Both the position numbers and the translations under genes were made by a program. Shown in pieces: positions 15,156-22,324 of a stretch of 24,304 bases of DNA; position 1 is the stretch's first letter, and each line of letters starts with the position of its first letter. The notes below the pieces were generated by a model. It was not told the origin of the DNA and did not search any database. It saw nothing but the letters and a program-made list of their open reading frames with translations. The stretch is from Gammaproteobacteria bacterium (GTDB lineage Bacteria; Pseudomonadota; Gammaproteobacteria; DSM-19610), in contig JAUXDG010000009.1 in NCBI GenBank assembly GCA_030618475.1, forward strand, positions 1 to 24,304. Reading direction: 5' to 3'.

Positions 15156-15380
15156 ATGATGGATCGTGCCAGTGGTGTGGTAAAGGAGCGTTTTGCTGTC
15201 GTTTATGCGCCGAAGAAGAAAAAACGTCTGTCCGCTAACTGCGTCGAAGTCATGGAATCTGAACAGGCCGTGCTGGAAGCATCCAGTCCGCAGCGTCATC
15301 GCCACGCCGCTGTGGTTGCCGGACCCTCAACGTCTTCGGAAAGTCAGCAGTTGTATTATCTGCTTCGCTGGCTGAATTAG
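15156..15380 (+). CDS. Small basic hypothetical protein, 74 aa
   Basis: I do not recognise a named family. From ATG 15156 the product is 74 residues, with a lysine-rich N-terminal half (ERFAVVYAPKKKKRLSANC), an alternating middle, and the end GPSTSSESQQLYYLLRWLN. There is no signal peptide or membrane span, and one Cys. The composition looks protein-like and it sits between the FmdB-like gene and nnrS on the same strand, 35 nt before nnrS. An upstream GTG at 15132, with an AAAAGG about 10 nt before it, could be the true start and would add eight residues. A nucleic-acid-binding role is possible from its charge but unsupported. Confidence 0.6.
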   Translation: MMDRASGVVKERFAVVYAPKKKKRLSANCVEVMESEQAVLEASSPQRHRHAAVVAGPSTSSESQQLYYLLRWLN

Positions 15381-15415
15381 GTGGTCATCCATGCAGGCTG
15401 AGTATTGACCCGCCC

Positions 15416-16609
15416 GTGCAAATAACCGACCCATCCACACGCAGAGGCAGCGCCTGGTTGAGGCTGGGATTCCGGCCGTTTTTCCTGGCCGCCGGTGGCT
15501 ATGCCGTTATCAGTATGCTGATCTGGTATGCAGCCTACATCCATGGCTGGAGTTTCCCCTTTGCCGGCCTGGCGTCAGTGACCTGGCATGGCCACGAGAT
15601 GATCTACGGTTATAGTCTGGCGGTGGTGGCGGGCTTTCTGTTAACCGCAGTCCGCAACTGGACCGGCATTGCAACCTTGAACGGCACGCCGCTGTTCCTG
15701 TTGTTCTTCTTCTGGCTGCTTGCGCGGCTGTTTATCCTGCTGGGAGGGGCTGACTTTCTCGTCGCCACTGCCAGTTTTGATCTGTTGTTCCTGGCGGTGC
15801 TGTCAGCTGCGATAGCGGTGCCTATCATTCGTACCCGGCAGTGGCACAACATCGCCATAGTCGGCAAGATTGTTTTGCTGCTGGCGAGTAACCTGGTGTT
15901 CTATCTCGGCGTCGCCGGCAAGCTCGAACAGGGTGTTTACTGGGGCTTGTATTCCGGCCTGTATATAATCATCGCATTGATCTTCACCCTCAGCCGCCGG
16001 GTATTGCCCTTCTTTATTGAAAAAGGTGTGGGTTATCCGCTCGAACTGCGCAACAGTAAATGGGTCGATATCGCCAGTCTGGTCCTGTTTGCAGGTTTCT
16101 GGATAGCTGATATGGTCCGGCCGAACAGTGTGGGTGTTGCCGTGTGCGCTGCCAGCCTGTTTTTCCTGCACCTGTGGCGATTGCTGGGCTGGTATACAGC
16201 GGGGATCTGGAAAAAACCGTTGCTATGGGTTCTGTATCTTGCCTATGCCGCAATCATCGCCGGCTTTGCCCTGAAAGCAGCTGCGTATTTTACCGGTATT
16301 TCGCCGTTCCTGGGCTTGCACGCCTTTGCCGTCGGCGGCGTTGGCTTGATGACGCTCGGCATGATGACGCGTGTTGCTCTCGGCCACACCGGACGCAACG
16401 TGTTCGAACCACCAGCACTATTATTCTGGGTATTCGTCATCTTGTTTGCTGCACTGATCACACGTGTCGCATTGCCAATGCTGTTCCCGCAACACTATAG
16501 TGTGTGGGTCGCTTTGTCGCAATGGCTGTGGCTGTCCGCGTTCCTGATTTACTTCATCAGCTATTTCCCGATTCTGACCCGACCCCGGGTCGATGGGCAG
16601 GACGGTTAG
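15416..16609 (+). CDS. nnrS: NnrS family heme-copper membrane protein
   Basis: This 397-residue polytopic membrane protein belongs to the NnrS family, which protects cells against nitric-oxide stress and is linked to denitrification genes. Features seen: the opening LRLGFRPFFLAAGGYAVIS, the WHGHEMIYGYSLAVVAGFLLTAV span with conserved His residues, the WTG loop, about 11-12 hydrophobic spans, a SRRVLPFFIEKGVG segment, and HAFAVGGVGLMTLGMMTRVALGHTGR near the C-terminus, all standard for NnrS. The start is GTG 15416; no strong ribosome site is visible, and no upstream ATG fits. It overlaps the opposing DUF6455 gene by 4 nt at the 3' ends. No Nor or Nir genes are in the window. Confidence 0.94.
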   Translation: MQITDPSTRRGSAWLRLGFRPFFLAAGGYAVISMLIWYAAYIHGWSFPFAGLASVTWHGHEMIYGYSLAVVAGFLLTAVRNWTGIATLNGTPLFLLFFFWLLARLFILLGGADFLVATASFDLLFLAVLSAAIAVPIIRTRQWHNIAIVGKIVLLLASNLVFYLGVAGKLEQGVYWGLYSGLYIIIALIFTLSRRVLPFFIEKGVGYPLELRNSKWVDIASLVLFAGFWIADMVRPNSVGVAVCAASLFFLHLWRLLGWYTAGIWKKPLLWVLYLAYAAIIAGFALKAAAYFTGISPFLGLHAFAVGGVGLMTLGMMTRVALGHTGRNVFEPPALLFWVFVILFAALITRVALPMLFPQHYSVWVALSQWLWLSAFLIYFISYFPILTRPRVDGQDG

Positions 16610-16977
16610 CCAGGCTGGCTGTTTTTCCTTGCGATCTCCTGCAGGGATTGCTCGTTATTGCAGAAGCTTATGTCGGCAGCATCAAGCGCGCCTTTGGACA
16701 CCTGATCGTCACATTCTTCCACGTTTTCACAGGCTGAACACAGATCCATGTTCTGTTGGATGTCAACTACGCGTTCAGTGTGCAGATAGGTATCCACATC
16801 AATACCCAGCGCGGTGAGCATTTTGCTGAGTCGAAGTTGATCAACGCTGTTCGCCAGGGATTTGCGGTATTTCTTACCGGCGTTCACATTGAAAACAATG
16901 GCCGAGACCAGCAACACGGTAAACGCCAGCGTCAATACAGCCAGCAGACCCCCGATTACTAGACTGATCACATTCAT
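16606..16977 (-). CDS. DUF6455 family membrane-anchored protein
   Basis: This 123-residue protein has one N-terminal membrane span (about residues 3-29) followed by a cytoplasmic or periplasmic domain that matches DUF6455: RLSKMLTALGIDVDTYL, then a Cys cluster C80xxC83, C89 and C106 (MDLCSACENVEEC...FCNNE). The four cysteines look like a metal or iron-sulfur site. Other DUF6455 proteins end similarly with FCPN. AAGGAAC lies about 9 nt before the ATG. Its stop (TAA) overlaps the nnrS stop (TAG) in convergent orientation. A functional link with NnrS is tempting but unproven. Confidence 0.78.
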   Translation of the reverse strand: MNVISLVIGGLLAVLTLAFTVLLVSAIVFNVNAGKKYRKSLANSVDQLRLSKMLTALGIDVDTYLHTERVVDIQQNMDLCSACENVEECDDQVSKGALDAADISFCNNEQSLQEIARKNSQPG

Positions 16978-17149
16978 CTTGAATCTGTTCCTTCATAAAC
17001 GCCGGCGCAGATGCAAACCTTACAAAAAAAACAACTATACGTCCATGCGGGCGCACCCCGTCCCGTCAATTGTCATCAGACGGGGATGGTTGGTGGTCCA
17101 TCAAAAAATGTTAACTAAATGAAATATAAGCGGATGAAGACCCTGAAAT

Positions 17150-17809
17150 TCAGCTGGAGAGATGTTCCCTGAGTTCTTCGAGGCTGTCTTTAGCGACCTC
17201 CTGAACGGCGGGTGCAGGATCCCGGGTTAGTGTCTCCAGCGGTGCAAGCGCCGCTTCACTCCGGGTCAAGGCAAGAAAATGACAGGCATCCGAGCGTACC
17301 CGTGGATCGCTGTGTTGGCCCAGATCCTTGAGAGCCGGTAGCTGGTTCTGCAACAGTGCACTGCCTGCCGCGTCTTCCATAACGGCGCTGACACCAATCC
17401 GCACCGTCAGCTCGGTATCGGGATCTTGCGCCAACGCCAACAAAGCCGACATGTGTCCGGGGTATTTACGGATGGCGGCCAGTGCCTTGGAGAGCTGGCC
17501 GTGTTTGAATAAATCCGTGTAATATTCGGCGAGACCTGCTTCCGAGCCGGCCCGCTCGGCCCACTGGCGTAATTCACCAGGGGAGTGCAGACCTTCCAGT
17601 TCGAAATCGCCGAGTCTCATCCAGGGCACCGTGCGCACACCCTGCTGTTCGGCAATATCCGGGCGAGCCACGATATTCACCACCTCCAGCCGGCCGATAA
17701 GGCCTTTCTTGACCAGTTCACCCAGGCCCTGCAGGACCTTAGGGCAATGGGGGCACTGAGTGCTCAGTAACAGCAGGGCGTCGGGCGGAACAGTATTGGA
17801 GTTGCTCAT
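17150..17809 (-). CDS. Thioredoxin-fold protein fused to HEAT repeats
   Basis: This 219-residue protein has two parts. Residues 8-90 form a thioredoxin-like domain with the active site C19PHC22 and the cis-proline loop at RTVPWMRLGDF, so dithiol chemistry is plausible. Residues 110-219 form two or three HEAT-type helical repeats (RIGVSAVMEDAAGSALL, PRVRSDACHFLALTRSEAAL, PAVQEVAKDSLEEL), which usually bind protein partners. No signal peptide is present, so it should be cytoplasmic. No ribosome site is visible at ATG 17809. It stands on the minus strand between the DUF6455 gene and the divergent msrA. The client is unknown. Confidence 0.85.
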   Translation of the reverse strand: MSNSNTVPPDALLLLSTQCPHCPKVLQGLGELVKKGLIGRLEVVNIVARPDIAEQQGVRTVPWMRLGDFELEGLHSPGELRQWAERAGSEAGLAEYYTDLFKHGQLSKALAAIRKYPGHMSALLALAQDPDTELTVRIGVSAVMEDAAGSALLQNQLPALKDLGQHSDPRVRSDACHFLALTRSEAALAPLETLTRDPAPAVQEVAKDSLEELREHLSS

Positions 17810-17873
17810 GATTTATGTTTACATTGCGACTTATGGATGACAACGCCAATGGTACGCCATGTACAACACCGAT

Positions 17874-18029
17874 TCACATCGAGTGGCGTCCACGCGGCTT
17901 GATGGTCCGTACAGCCGGATCTGCACGAGCGTGTATTTCATGCGCCTGCTGCTTGGTGCCCTGAACGCTGACACGCCAACTGAACCCATCAATATAGCCT
18001 TGTCGGAGTACTAGGGAGTAACCAGCCAT
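17874..18029 (-). CDS. Possible small ORF antisense to the msrA start
   Basis: A 51-codon minus-strand frame runs from an ATG overlapping the msrA start to TGA at 17874-17876. Its product has gene-like composition, with a charged tail (HARADPAVRTIKPRGRHSM), and codons resembling neighbouring genes. However, there is no Shine-Dalgarno, no recognised family, and the frame extends further upstream antisense to msrA. Treat it as a candidate; it may also be a remnant. Apart from this the gap 17810-18027 shows nothing else. Confidence 0.2.
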   Translation of the reverse strand: MAGYSLVLRQGYIDGFSWRVSVQGTKQQAHEIHARADPAVRTIKPRGRHSM

Positions 18030-18669
18030 GTATATGGGTAATAAATCGATACGAATGCCCACACCGGTGGAGGCTTTGCCCGGTCGTGATGTGCCCATGC
18101 AGGTTGCAGAAAAGCACACTGTCAACGGTCATCCCCTGCAGCCACCGTTTCCGCAAGGCATGCAGCAGATCGTGTTCGGTATGGGGTGTTTCTGGGGCGC
18201 TGAACGACGCTTCTGGCAGATTGAGGGTGTCTACACCACAGCGGTGGGGTACACAGGCGGCTATACGCCCAATCCGACCTACCGTGAAGTGTGTGGCGGC
18301 CAGACCGGCCACAATGAGGTGGTGCTGCTCGTGTTTGATCCTGCTGTTGTTTCGACCGCGGCTTTACTCATTTCCTTCTGGGAAGGGCACGATCCGACGC
18401 AGGGTATGCGGCAGGGAAACGATATGGGCACCCAGTACCGGTCCGGGATCTACACCCACAGTGATGAACAACAAAAGCTGGCGGAACAATCCAGGCGTGC
18501 GTACCAGGAGGTGCTGAGCGGGAATCATGTCGGGGCGATTACGACAGAGATCATCCATGCCCCGCTATTTTATTACGCCGAGGATTATCACCAGCAATAC
18601 CTTGCCAAAAACTCCGCTGGTTATTGTGGTCTTGGCGGAACCGGCGTGCCTTTTCCAACAGGCGGCTGA
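18028..18669 (+). CDS. msrA: Peptide-methionine (S)-S-oxide reductase MsrA
   Basis: This 213-residue enzyme repairs methionine-S-sulfoxide in proteins using thioredoxin. The catalytic motif GCFWGAE contains Cys54. Further MsrA features are VGYTGGYTPNPTYREVCGGQTGHNEVV, FDP, the FWEGHDPTQGMRQGNDMGTQYRS substrate pocket, and the resolving Cys in SAGYCGLGGTG near the C-terminus. The N-terminal ~45 residues before the domain are a polar extension without a secretion signal, as in E. coli-type long MsrA. ATG 18028 has AGGGAG about 10 nt upstream. With the CDGSH gene and the nearby thioredoxin-HEAT gene it belongs to a redox-themed neighbourhood. Confidence 0.95.
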   Translation: MYMGNKSIRMPTPVEALPGRDVPMQVAEKHTVNGHPLQPPFPQGMQQIVFGMGCFWGAERRFWQIEGVYTTAVGYTGGYTPNPTYREVCGGQTGHNEVVLLVFDPAVVSTAALLISFWEGHDPTQGMRQGNDMGTQYRSGIYTHSDEQQKLAEQSRRAYQEVLSGNHVGAITTEIIHAPLFYYAEDYHQQYLAKNSAGYCGLGGTGVPFPTGG

Positions 18670-18758
18670 TGAATCTGATGGGTGTACTTTTCATTACCGC
18701 TTTCGTGTATCTTTGCACCGCAGTTGTTCCCGCGCCGTCGGGCAACTTCAACCTTTAG
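18669..18758 (+). CDS. Possible 29-aa hydrophobic peptide
   Basis: An ATG overlapping the msrA stop (TGATG) opens a 29-codon frame whose product is a single hydrophobic stretch (MGVLFITAFVYLCTAVVPAP) with a short polar tail. The stop-start overlap and the good CDGSH ribosome site just after it suggest translational coupling, but frames this short arise by chance. I list it with low weight. Confidence 0.22.
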   Translation: MNLMGVLFITAFVYLCTAVVPAPSGNFNL

Positions 18759-18770
18759 CAGGAGAAGAGA

Positions 18771-19187
18771 TTGAGCCAGGATAATCGCATTAAAGTTCGT
18801 GAGAACGGTCCTTTGCTGTGTACCGGTGATATTGAAGTCGTTGCCGAGGATGGCTATGTGTTGGGAAAATCCGATGAGCTTGTCCTGTGCCGGTGTGGGG
18901 AGTCCAAAAACAGGCCCTTCTGCGACGGCAGTCACAAGGAAGCAGGCTTCGACAATAGTGGCATTATTGAGGGCATTGTCTCAGAAGAACTGGAGGAGAC
19001 CGAGGGTCCGTTGAAGATAACGGTGCACACCGATGCCATGCTGGTTGCAGAGGGTCCCATGACGATTATCTGTGCCGATGACAGTTGTGCCGCCAAACGT
19101 AACAAGGCGGCCCTGTGCCGTTGTGGTCATTCCGCTAACAAGCCGTTTTGTGACGGCAGTCATAAGGAGTTCGGCTTCGAGGGCTAG
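18771..19187 (+). CDS. Double CDGSH iron-sulfur protein
   Basis: This 138-residue protein has two CDGSH [2Fe-2S] motifs, C40xC42...C51-D-G-S-H55 and C116xC118...C127-D-G-S-H131, each with the three-Cys one-His pattern typical of this family. Both are in LCRCG...PFCDGSHKE repeats. The segment before the first and between the two (LCTGDIEVV and MLVAEGPMTIIC) is the strand-rich region common to bacterial CDGSH proteins. No membrane anchor is seen, unlike mitoNEET. Start is TTG 18771, with AGGAG 6 nt upstream. Electron transfer or Fe-S storage is likely; the partner is unknown. It lies 44 nt before the FAAL gene. Confidence 0.92.
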   Translation: MSQDNRIKVRENGPLLCTGDIEVVAEDGYVLGKSDELVLCRCGESKNRPFCDGSHKEAGFDNSGIIEGIVSEELEETEGPLKITVHTDAMLVAEGPMTIICADDSCAAKRNKAALCRCGHSANKPFCDGSHKEFGFEG

Positions 19188-19231
19188 TTATCCAGTGGCA
19201 TTGAATTTGTAACAGGGCGCCGTAGTTTCCG

Positions 19232-21145
19232 ATGGATCGTGGTGTCCTCGCCGATGTGTTGCTTGAGCTGGACGGTGCTGAGCGTGGCATCCGCTATCTG
19301 CAAAGCGGTGATCGGGAAACGCTGATTTCCTATGCCGGGTTGCTGTCCCGTGCAAAGGGGTTGCTGGCCAGGTTCCAGCAGCAGGGTTTGCAAGCGGGCG
19401 ACCCGGTTATCCTGTTTGTCCGCCATAACCTGGCTTTTGTGGATGCATTCTGGGCCTGTCAGTTGGGTGGGCTGGTGCCGGTGCCGCTGTCGGCCGGGGT
19501 GCATAGCGAGTATCTGCATAAACTGACAGCGGTCGCCGAAAAGTTTGCAACACCCTTCCTGTTTACCGAGCGTGATCTGTTTCTACACCTGACAAAATGG
19601 CTGAATGGTAATGTCCCGTTCGGTCAGCGTGTTTGTGTGCTGGAAGAGATCGATCACCTGGAGCGGGAGGGGGTACTCCATTGCGCCGCGCCGGAGGATA
19701 CGGCACTGATACAGTTTTCCTCCGGTTCGACCAGTGAACCCAAGGGGGTGGTATTAAGTCATACCAACCTGCTGGTCAATATAAAGGCCATTAGCCGGGC
19801 AGCAGCGATTAGCTGCGATGATTCAACCCTGAGCTGGATGCCGCTGAGCCACGACATGGGCTTGATCGGCTTTCACCTGGTGCCATTGTTCAATGGCCTC
19901 GACCAGATACTGATGGACACCGATCTGTTTGTGCGCCGGCCGGCGCGCTGGCTGGAGACTGCGCACCGATACCGGGCAAGTTTGTTGTGTTCGCCGAACT
20001 TTGGTTATCAGCACTATTTAAAGTCAGTCTCTGCACCGGCAGACAGTCTTGACCTCGGCAATGTCCGTCTTATTTTCAATGGCGCAGAGCCGGTTTCTGC
20101 TTCAGTATGCCGTGAATTTGCACAGCGGCTGGAAGCGGCCGGGCTGAACGCCAGTGCTTTTTATCCGGTGTACGGTCTGGCGGAGGCCAGTCTGGCGGTG
20201 ACCTTCCCTGATCCGGGCAGCGGCATTCAGTCGGTCCGCATCCCGATGGACGCGTTGTCAATGGGTAATGCCGTGACGCCGGCTATGCCTTCACAGCGTT
20301 CCCTGGAGCTGGTCTGTCTTGGTCACCCGGTCGAGAGCTGTGAGCTGCGAATCTGCGATCAGAATGGCTGGACTTTGCCCGAATATTCGCTGGGACATGT
20401 GCAGATACGCGGCGACAATGTCACCAGCGGTTACTATCAGTGTCCCCAATGTGATGAGAGCGCATTTGTTGACGGCTGGCTGGATACCGGCGATCACGGC
20501 TTCATGACCGGGCGCGGCTTGTTCATAAGCGGCCGTTGCAAGGAGGTTCTGTTTGTCAGTGGACAGAACTGGTATCCACAGGATCTCGAACAGGTGCTGC
20601 AGCAAATGCCTGGTATAGAAGCAGGTAAAGTGGCTGTCAGTGCACTGCGCAGCGAATCGAATGCGGAAGATTTGTTGTTGGTGTTTATCCAGTTCCGGCG
20701 TGAACTGGACGGCTTCGTTGAGCCAGCGCGGCGCGTGCGAACCGCATTGACTGAATACGCCGGACTGCATGCGCATGCTGTTATACCGGTGCACAATCTG
20801 CCTCGCACCAGCAGTGGTAAATTGCAACGCTACCGTCTGGTGCAGGCGTTTGAAAATGGTGAATATGTGCAAGTGCTGGCATCATTGCAAGCGTTTCTGC
20901 CGTGTTCAGACAGCCCGTCGCTTGAAAGCGGAGTGTCGCGGCAATTGCTTGATGCGTGCAGGGAGCTATTTCCGGATCAGACAATCCGCTCAGACCAGAA
21001 CCTGTTTGAACTGGGGGCCGATTCCCTGATGCTGCTGAGAATTCACGAAGAGATTAATGCCCGCTTTCCCGGCAAGGTAGAGATTACAGATTTATTTGAG
21101 TACCCTACCATCAGCAGCCTGGCGGAGTACATACAGGGACAATAG
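19232..21145 (+). CDS. Fatty acyl-AMP ligase-like protein with C-terminal carrier domain
   Basis: This 637-residue protein pairs an ANL-superfamily adenylation domain (about 1-540) with an acyl-carrier domain (about 555-637). Adenylation motifs: A3 FSSGSTSEPKG starting at residue 162, FYPVYGLAEASLAV, GWLDTGDHGF, FISGRCKEVLFVSGQNWYPQDLE, and RTSSGKLQR with the catalytic Lys. The WMPLSHDMGLIG and YPQD elements are typical of fatty acyl-AMP ligases (FAAL) rather than acyl-CoA synthetases. The carrier has the phosphopantetheine site LGADSL at Ser598. It should activate an acid as acyl-AMP and load it onto its own carrier. No polyketide, NRPS or release enzyme follows; instead a truncated FIST gene does. 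ATG 19232 has a weak ribosome site. Confidence 0.9.
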   Translation: MDRGVLADVLLELDGAERGIRYLQSGDRETLISYAGLLSRAKGLLARFQQQGLQAGDPVILFVRHNLAFVDAFWACQLGGLVPVPLSAGVHSEYLHKLTAVAEKFATPFLFTERDLFLHLTKWLNGNVPFGQRVCVLEEIDHLEREGVLHCAAPEDTALIQFSSGSTSEPKGVVLSHTNLLVNIKAISRAAAISCDDSTLSWMPLSHDMGLIGFHLVPLFNGLDQILMDTDLFVRRPARWLETAHRYRASLLCSPNFGYQHYLKSVSAPADSLDLGNVRLIFNGAEPVSASVCREFAQRLEAAGLNASAFYPVYGLAEASLAVTFPDPGSGIQSVRIPMDALSMGNAVTPAMPSQRSLELVCLGHPVESCELRICDQNGWTLPEYSLGHVQIRGDNVTSGYYQCPQCDESAFVDGWLDTGDHGFMTGRGLFISGRCKEVLFVSGQNWYPQDLEQVLQQMPGIEAGKVAVSALRSESNAEDLLLVFIQFRRELDGFVEPARRVRTALTEYAGLHAHAVIPVHNLPRTSSGKLQRYRLVQAFENGEYVQVLASLQAFLPCSDSPSLESGVSRQLLDACRELFPDQTIRSDQNLFELGADSLMLLRIHEEINARFPGKVEITDLFEYPTISSLAEYIQGQ

Positions 21146-21149
21146 AGTT

Positions 21150-21359
21150 GATATACATGGGCCCTTAGAGTTCATGCAGTATGCTGTGTACTACACCTGT
21201 CTCGGGCGTGGCCGCTATCAGTTCGGTGAAAATTCGGAAGAATTAAAAATGATCCGTGATGAGCTGGGAGACTTCCCGCTAATGGGATTCTTTGCTAATG
21301 GCGAGATCTCGCATAATCGTTTGTATGGTTATACCGGTGTACTGACGCTGTTCGTATAG
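21150..21359 (+). pseudogene. FIST C-terminal domain remnant
   Basis: The frame directly after the FAAL stop encodes about 69 residues whose last 60 match the end of FIST-C sensory domains: YYTCLGRGRYQFGE, ELKMIRDELGDFPLMGFFAN, GEISHNRLYGYTGVLTLF. In the family this is the tail of a protein of several hundred residues; nothing of the FIST_N domain or the rest of FIST_C remains upstream, where the FAAL gene lies. It is therefore best read as a gene cut off at its 5' end, probably by the event that brought in the FAAL gene. An ATG at 21174 could still make a 61-residue peptide. FIST proteins usually act with two-component or chemotaxis proteins; none are here. Confidence 0.72.
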
Positions 21360-21401
21360 AGAAACCTTAAAATACTTTAGCAGGCCCTAAGGGAGAGTCC
21401 T

Positions 21402-21665
21402 ATGTCTGAACAAGAAAAGCCCGTGAAAGAAGTCGAAGGGGAGCTCGAGCACGCTGAAGAGCATTCCGATAAATTGAACTCGGCCAAACAGCACCTGACA
21501 GCGGCTGTCGGTGATGTCAAACAGTTTATCGATGAAGATCTGGCGGACCTGGCCAAGGATACCGTAGACAAACTCGATGAGACGGTAACGTCGGGAATCA
21601 CCAGTGCAGCCGATGCTATGATCAAGGTGCTGGAAGATATGAAACAACGCCTGCGCAAGGATTGA
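21402..21665 (+). CDS. Small acidic helical protein, 87 aa
   Basis: I do not recognise a family. The 87 residues are highly charged, without Cys or membrane span, and predicted to be a long amphipathic helix or coiled coil: acidic N-terminal third (EVEGELEHAEEHSDKL), then AVGDVKQFIDEDLADLAKDTVDKLDETV and a basic C-terminal tail. It loosely recalls phasin-like or apolipoprotein-like helices, without specific support. The start has GGGAGAG about 7 nt before the ATG. A 13-bp palindrome TGAACC-g-GGTTCA spans the stop. It stands between the FIST remnant and the secreted two-Cys gene. Confidence 0.68.
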   Translation: MSEQEKPVKEVEGELEHAEEHSDKLNSAKQHLTAAVGDVKQFIDEDLADLAKDTVDKLDETVTSGITSAADAMIKVLEDMKQRLRKD

Positions 21666-21757
21666 ACCGGGTTCAGGAAAGGCACATAAAACTGTTTTCC
21701 AGGCGAAAATGGTGCAGAATTGACCTGAACATTCCATGATCGATGTGCCCTGAATTC

Positions 21758-22324
21758 ATGCAAAGCGCTCTGTTTAATTCCAGAATAGTTATGCTGCTGT
21801 TTTCTGTTGCTCTGCTCAGCCAGTCCGCTGTTGCCGATGGAAAAAATCCGCTGAAGTATGAAGACGGGCAGGTTTCCATGCGGCTGGTGTTGCGTACCCC
21901 GGAGCAGTTGAGTGCGTTCTTCCAGGGGCGCGGATTCAACCAGGCGGCCATCGAGCGGATTCTCGAGACCTGCTTCATCACACCCATTATCCACAACAAA
22001 ACCCTGGATGCAGTTTGGCTGGAACTGGACAATTGGCAATTCGAGGCGGGTAAACACCCCATCGCGCGCATCACGCGTGATTACTGGTCCGGGAAATGGC
22101 GCGAGGCCGGATTGCCGCAAGCGCAGCAGTCCACCTTTGGCTGGACACTCATGCCCGAGGTGCGTGACCTGCGCCTGGATGAGGGGGTCGGAGGCAGTGT
22201 TGTGATCCCCATGCAGTCACAGCCCTTTACCATGACGGCGAATTTTCATACCGGGTTGGATAAAAAAGGCAAAATTAAAACCATCGTATTCGAGGGCATA
22301 CAATGCGTAAGCAACGAGCCATAA
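21758..22324 (+). CDS. Secreted hypothetical protein with two cysteines, 188 aa
   Basis: I do not recognise a family. From ATG 21758 the product has a Sec signal (MLLFSVALLSQSAVA, cleavage expected after Ala26), then a soluble mature domain with the segments YEDGQVSMRLVLRTPEQLSAF, GRGFNQAAIERILETC, LDAVWLELDNWQF, a RITRDYWSGKW motif and VVIPMQSQPFTM. The only two Cys, C72 and C183, could form a periplasmic disulfide. An in-frame ATG at 21743 would add five residues before the signal. Its last 22 nt overlap the start of the TlpA-like gene, so the two are probably co-translated, and the thioredoxin may act on this disulfide (inference). Confidence 0.82.
   Translation: MQSALFNSRIVMLLFSVALLSQSAVADGKNPLKYEDGQVSMRLVLRTPEQLSAFFQGRGFNQAAIERILETCFITPIIHNKTLDAVWLELDNWQFEAGKHPIARITRDYWSGKWREAGLPQAQQSTFGWTLMPEVRDLRLDEGVGGSVVIPMQSQPFTMTANFHTGLDKKGKIKTIVFEGIQCVSNEP

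Noticed and set aside
17062..17084. Possible terminator hairpin CCCGTC/GACGGG in the gap 16978-17149
   Set aside because: Only 6 bp with an 11-nt loop, and the T-run on the minus strand is about 30 nt away. I see nothing else in this gap.
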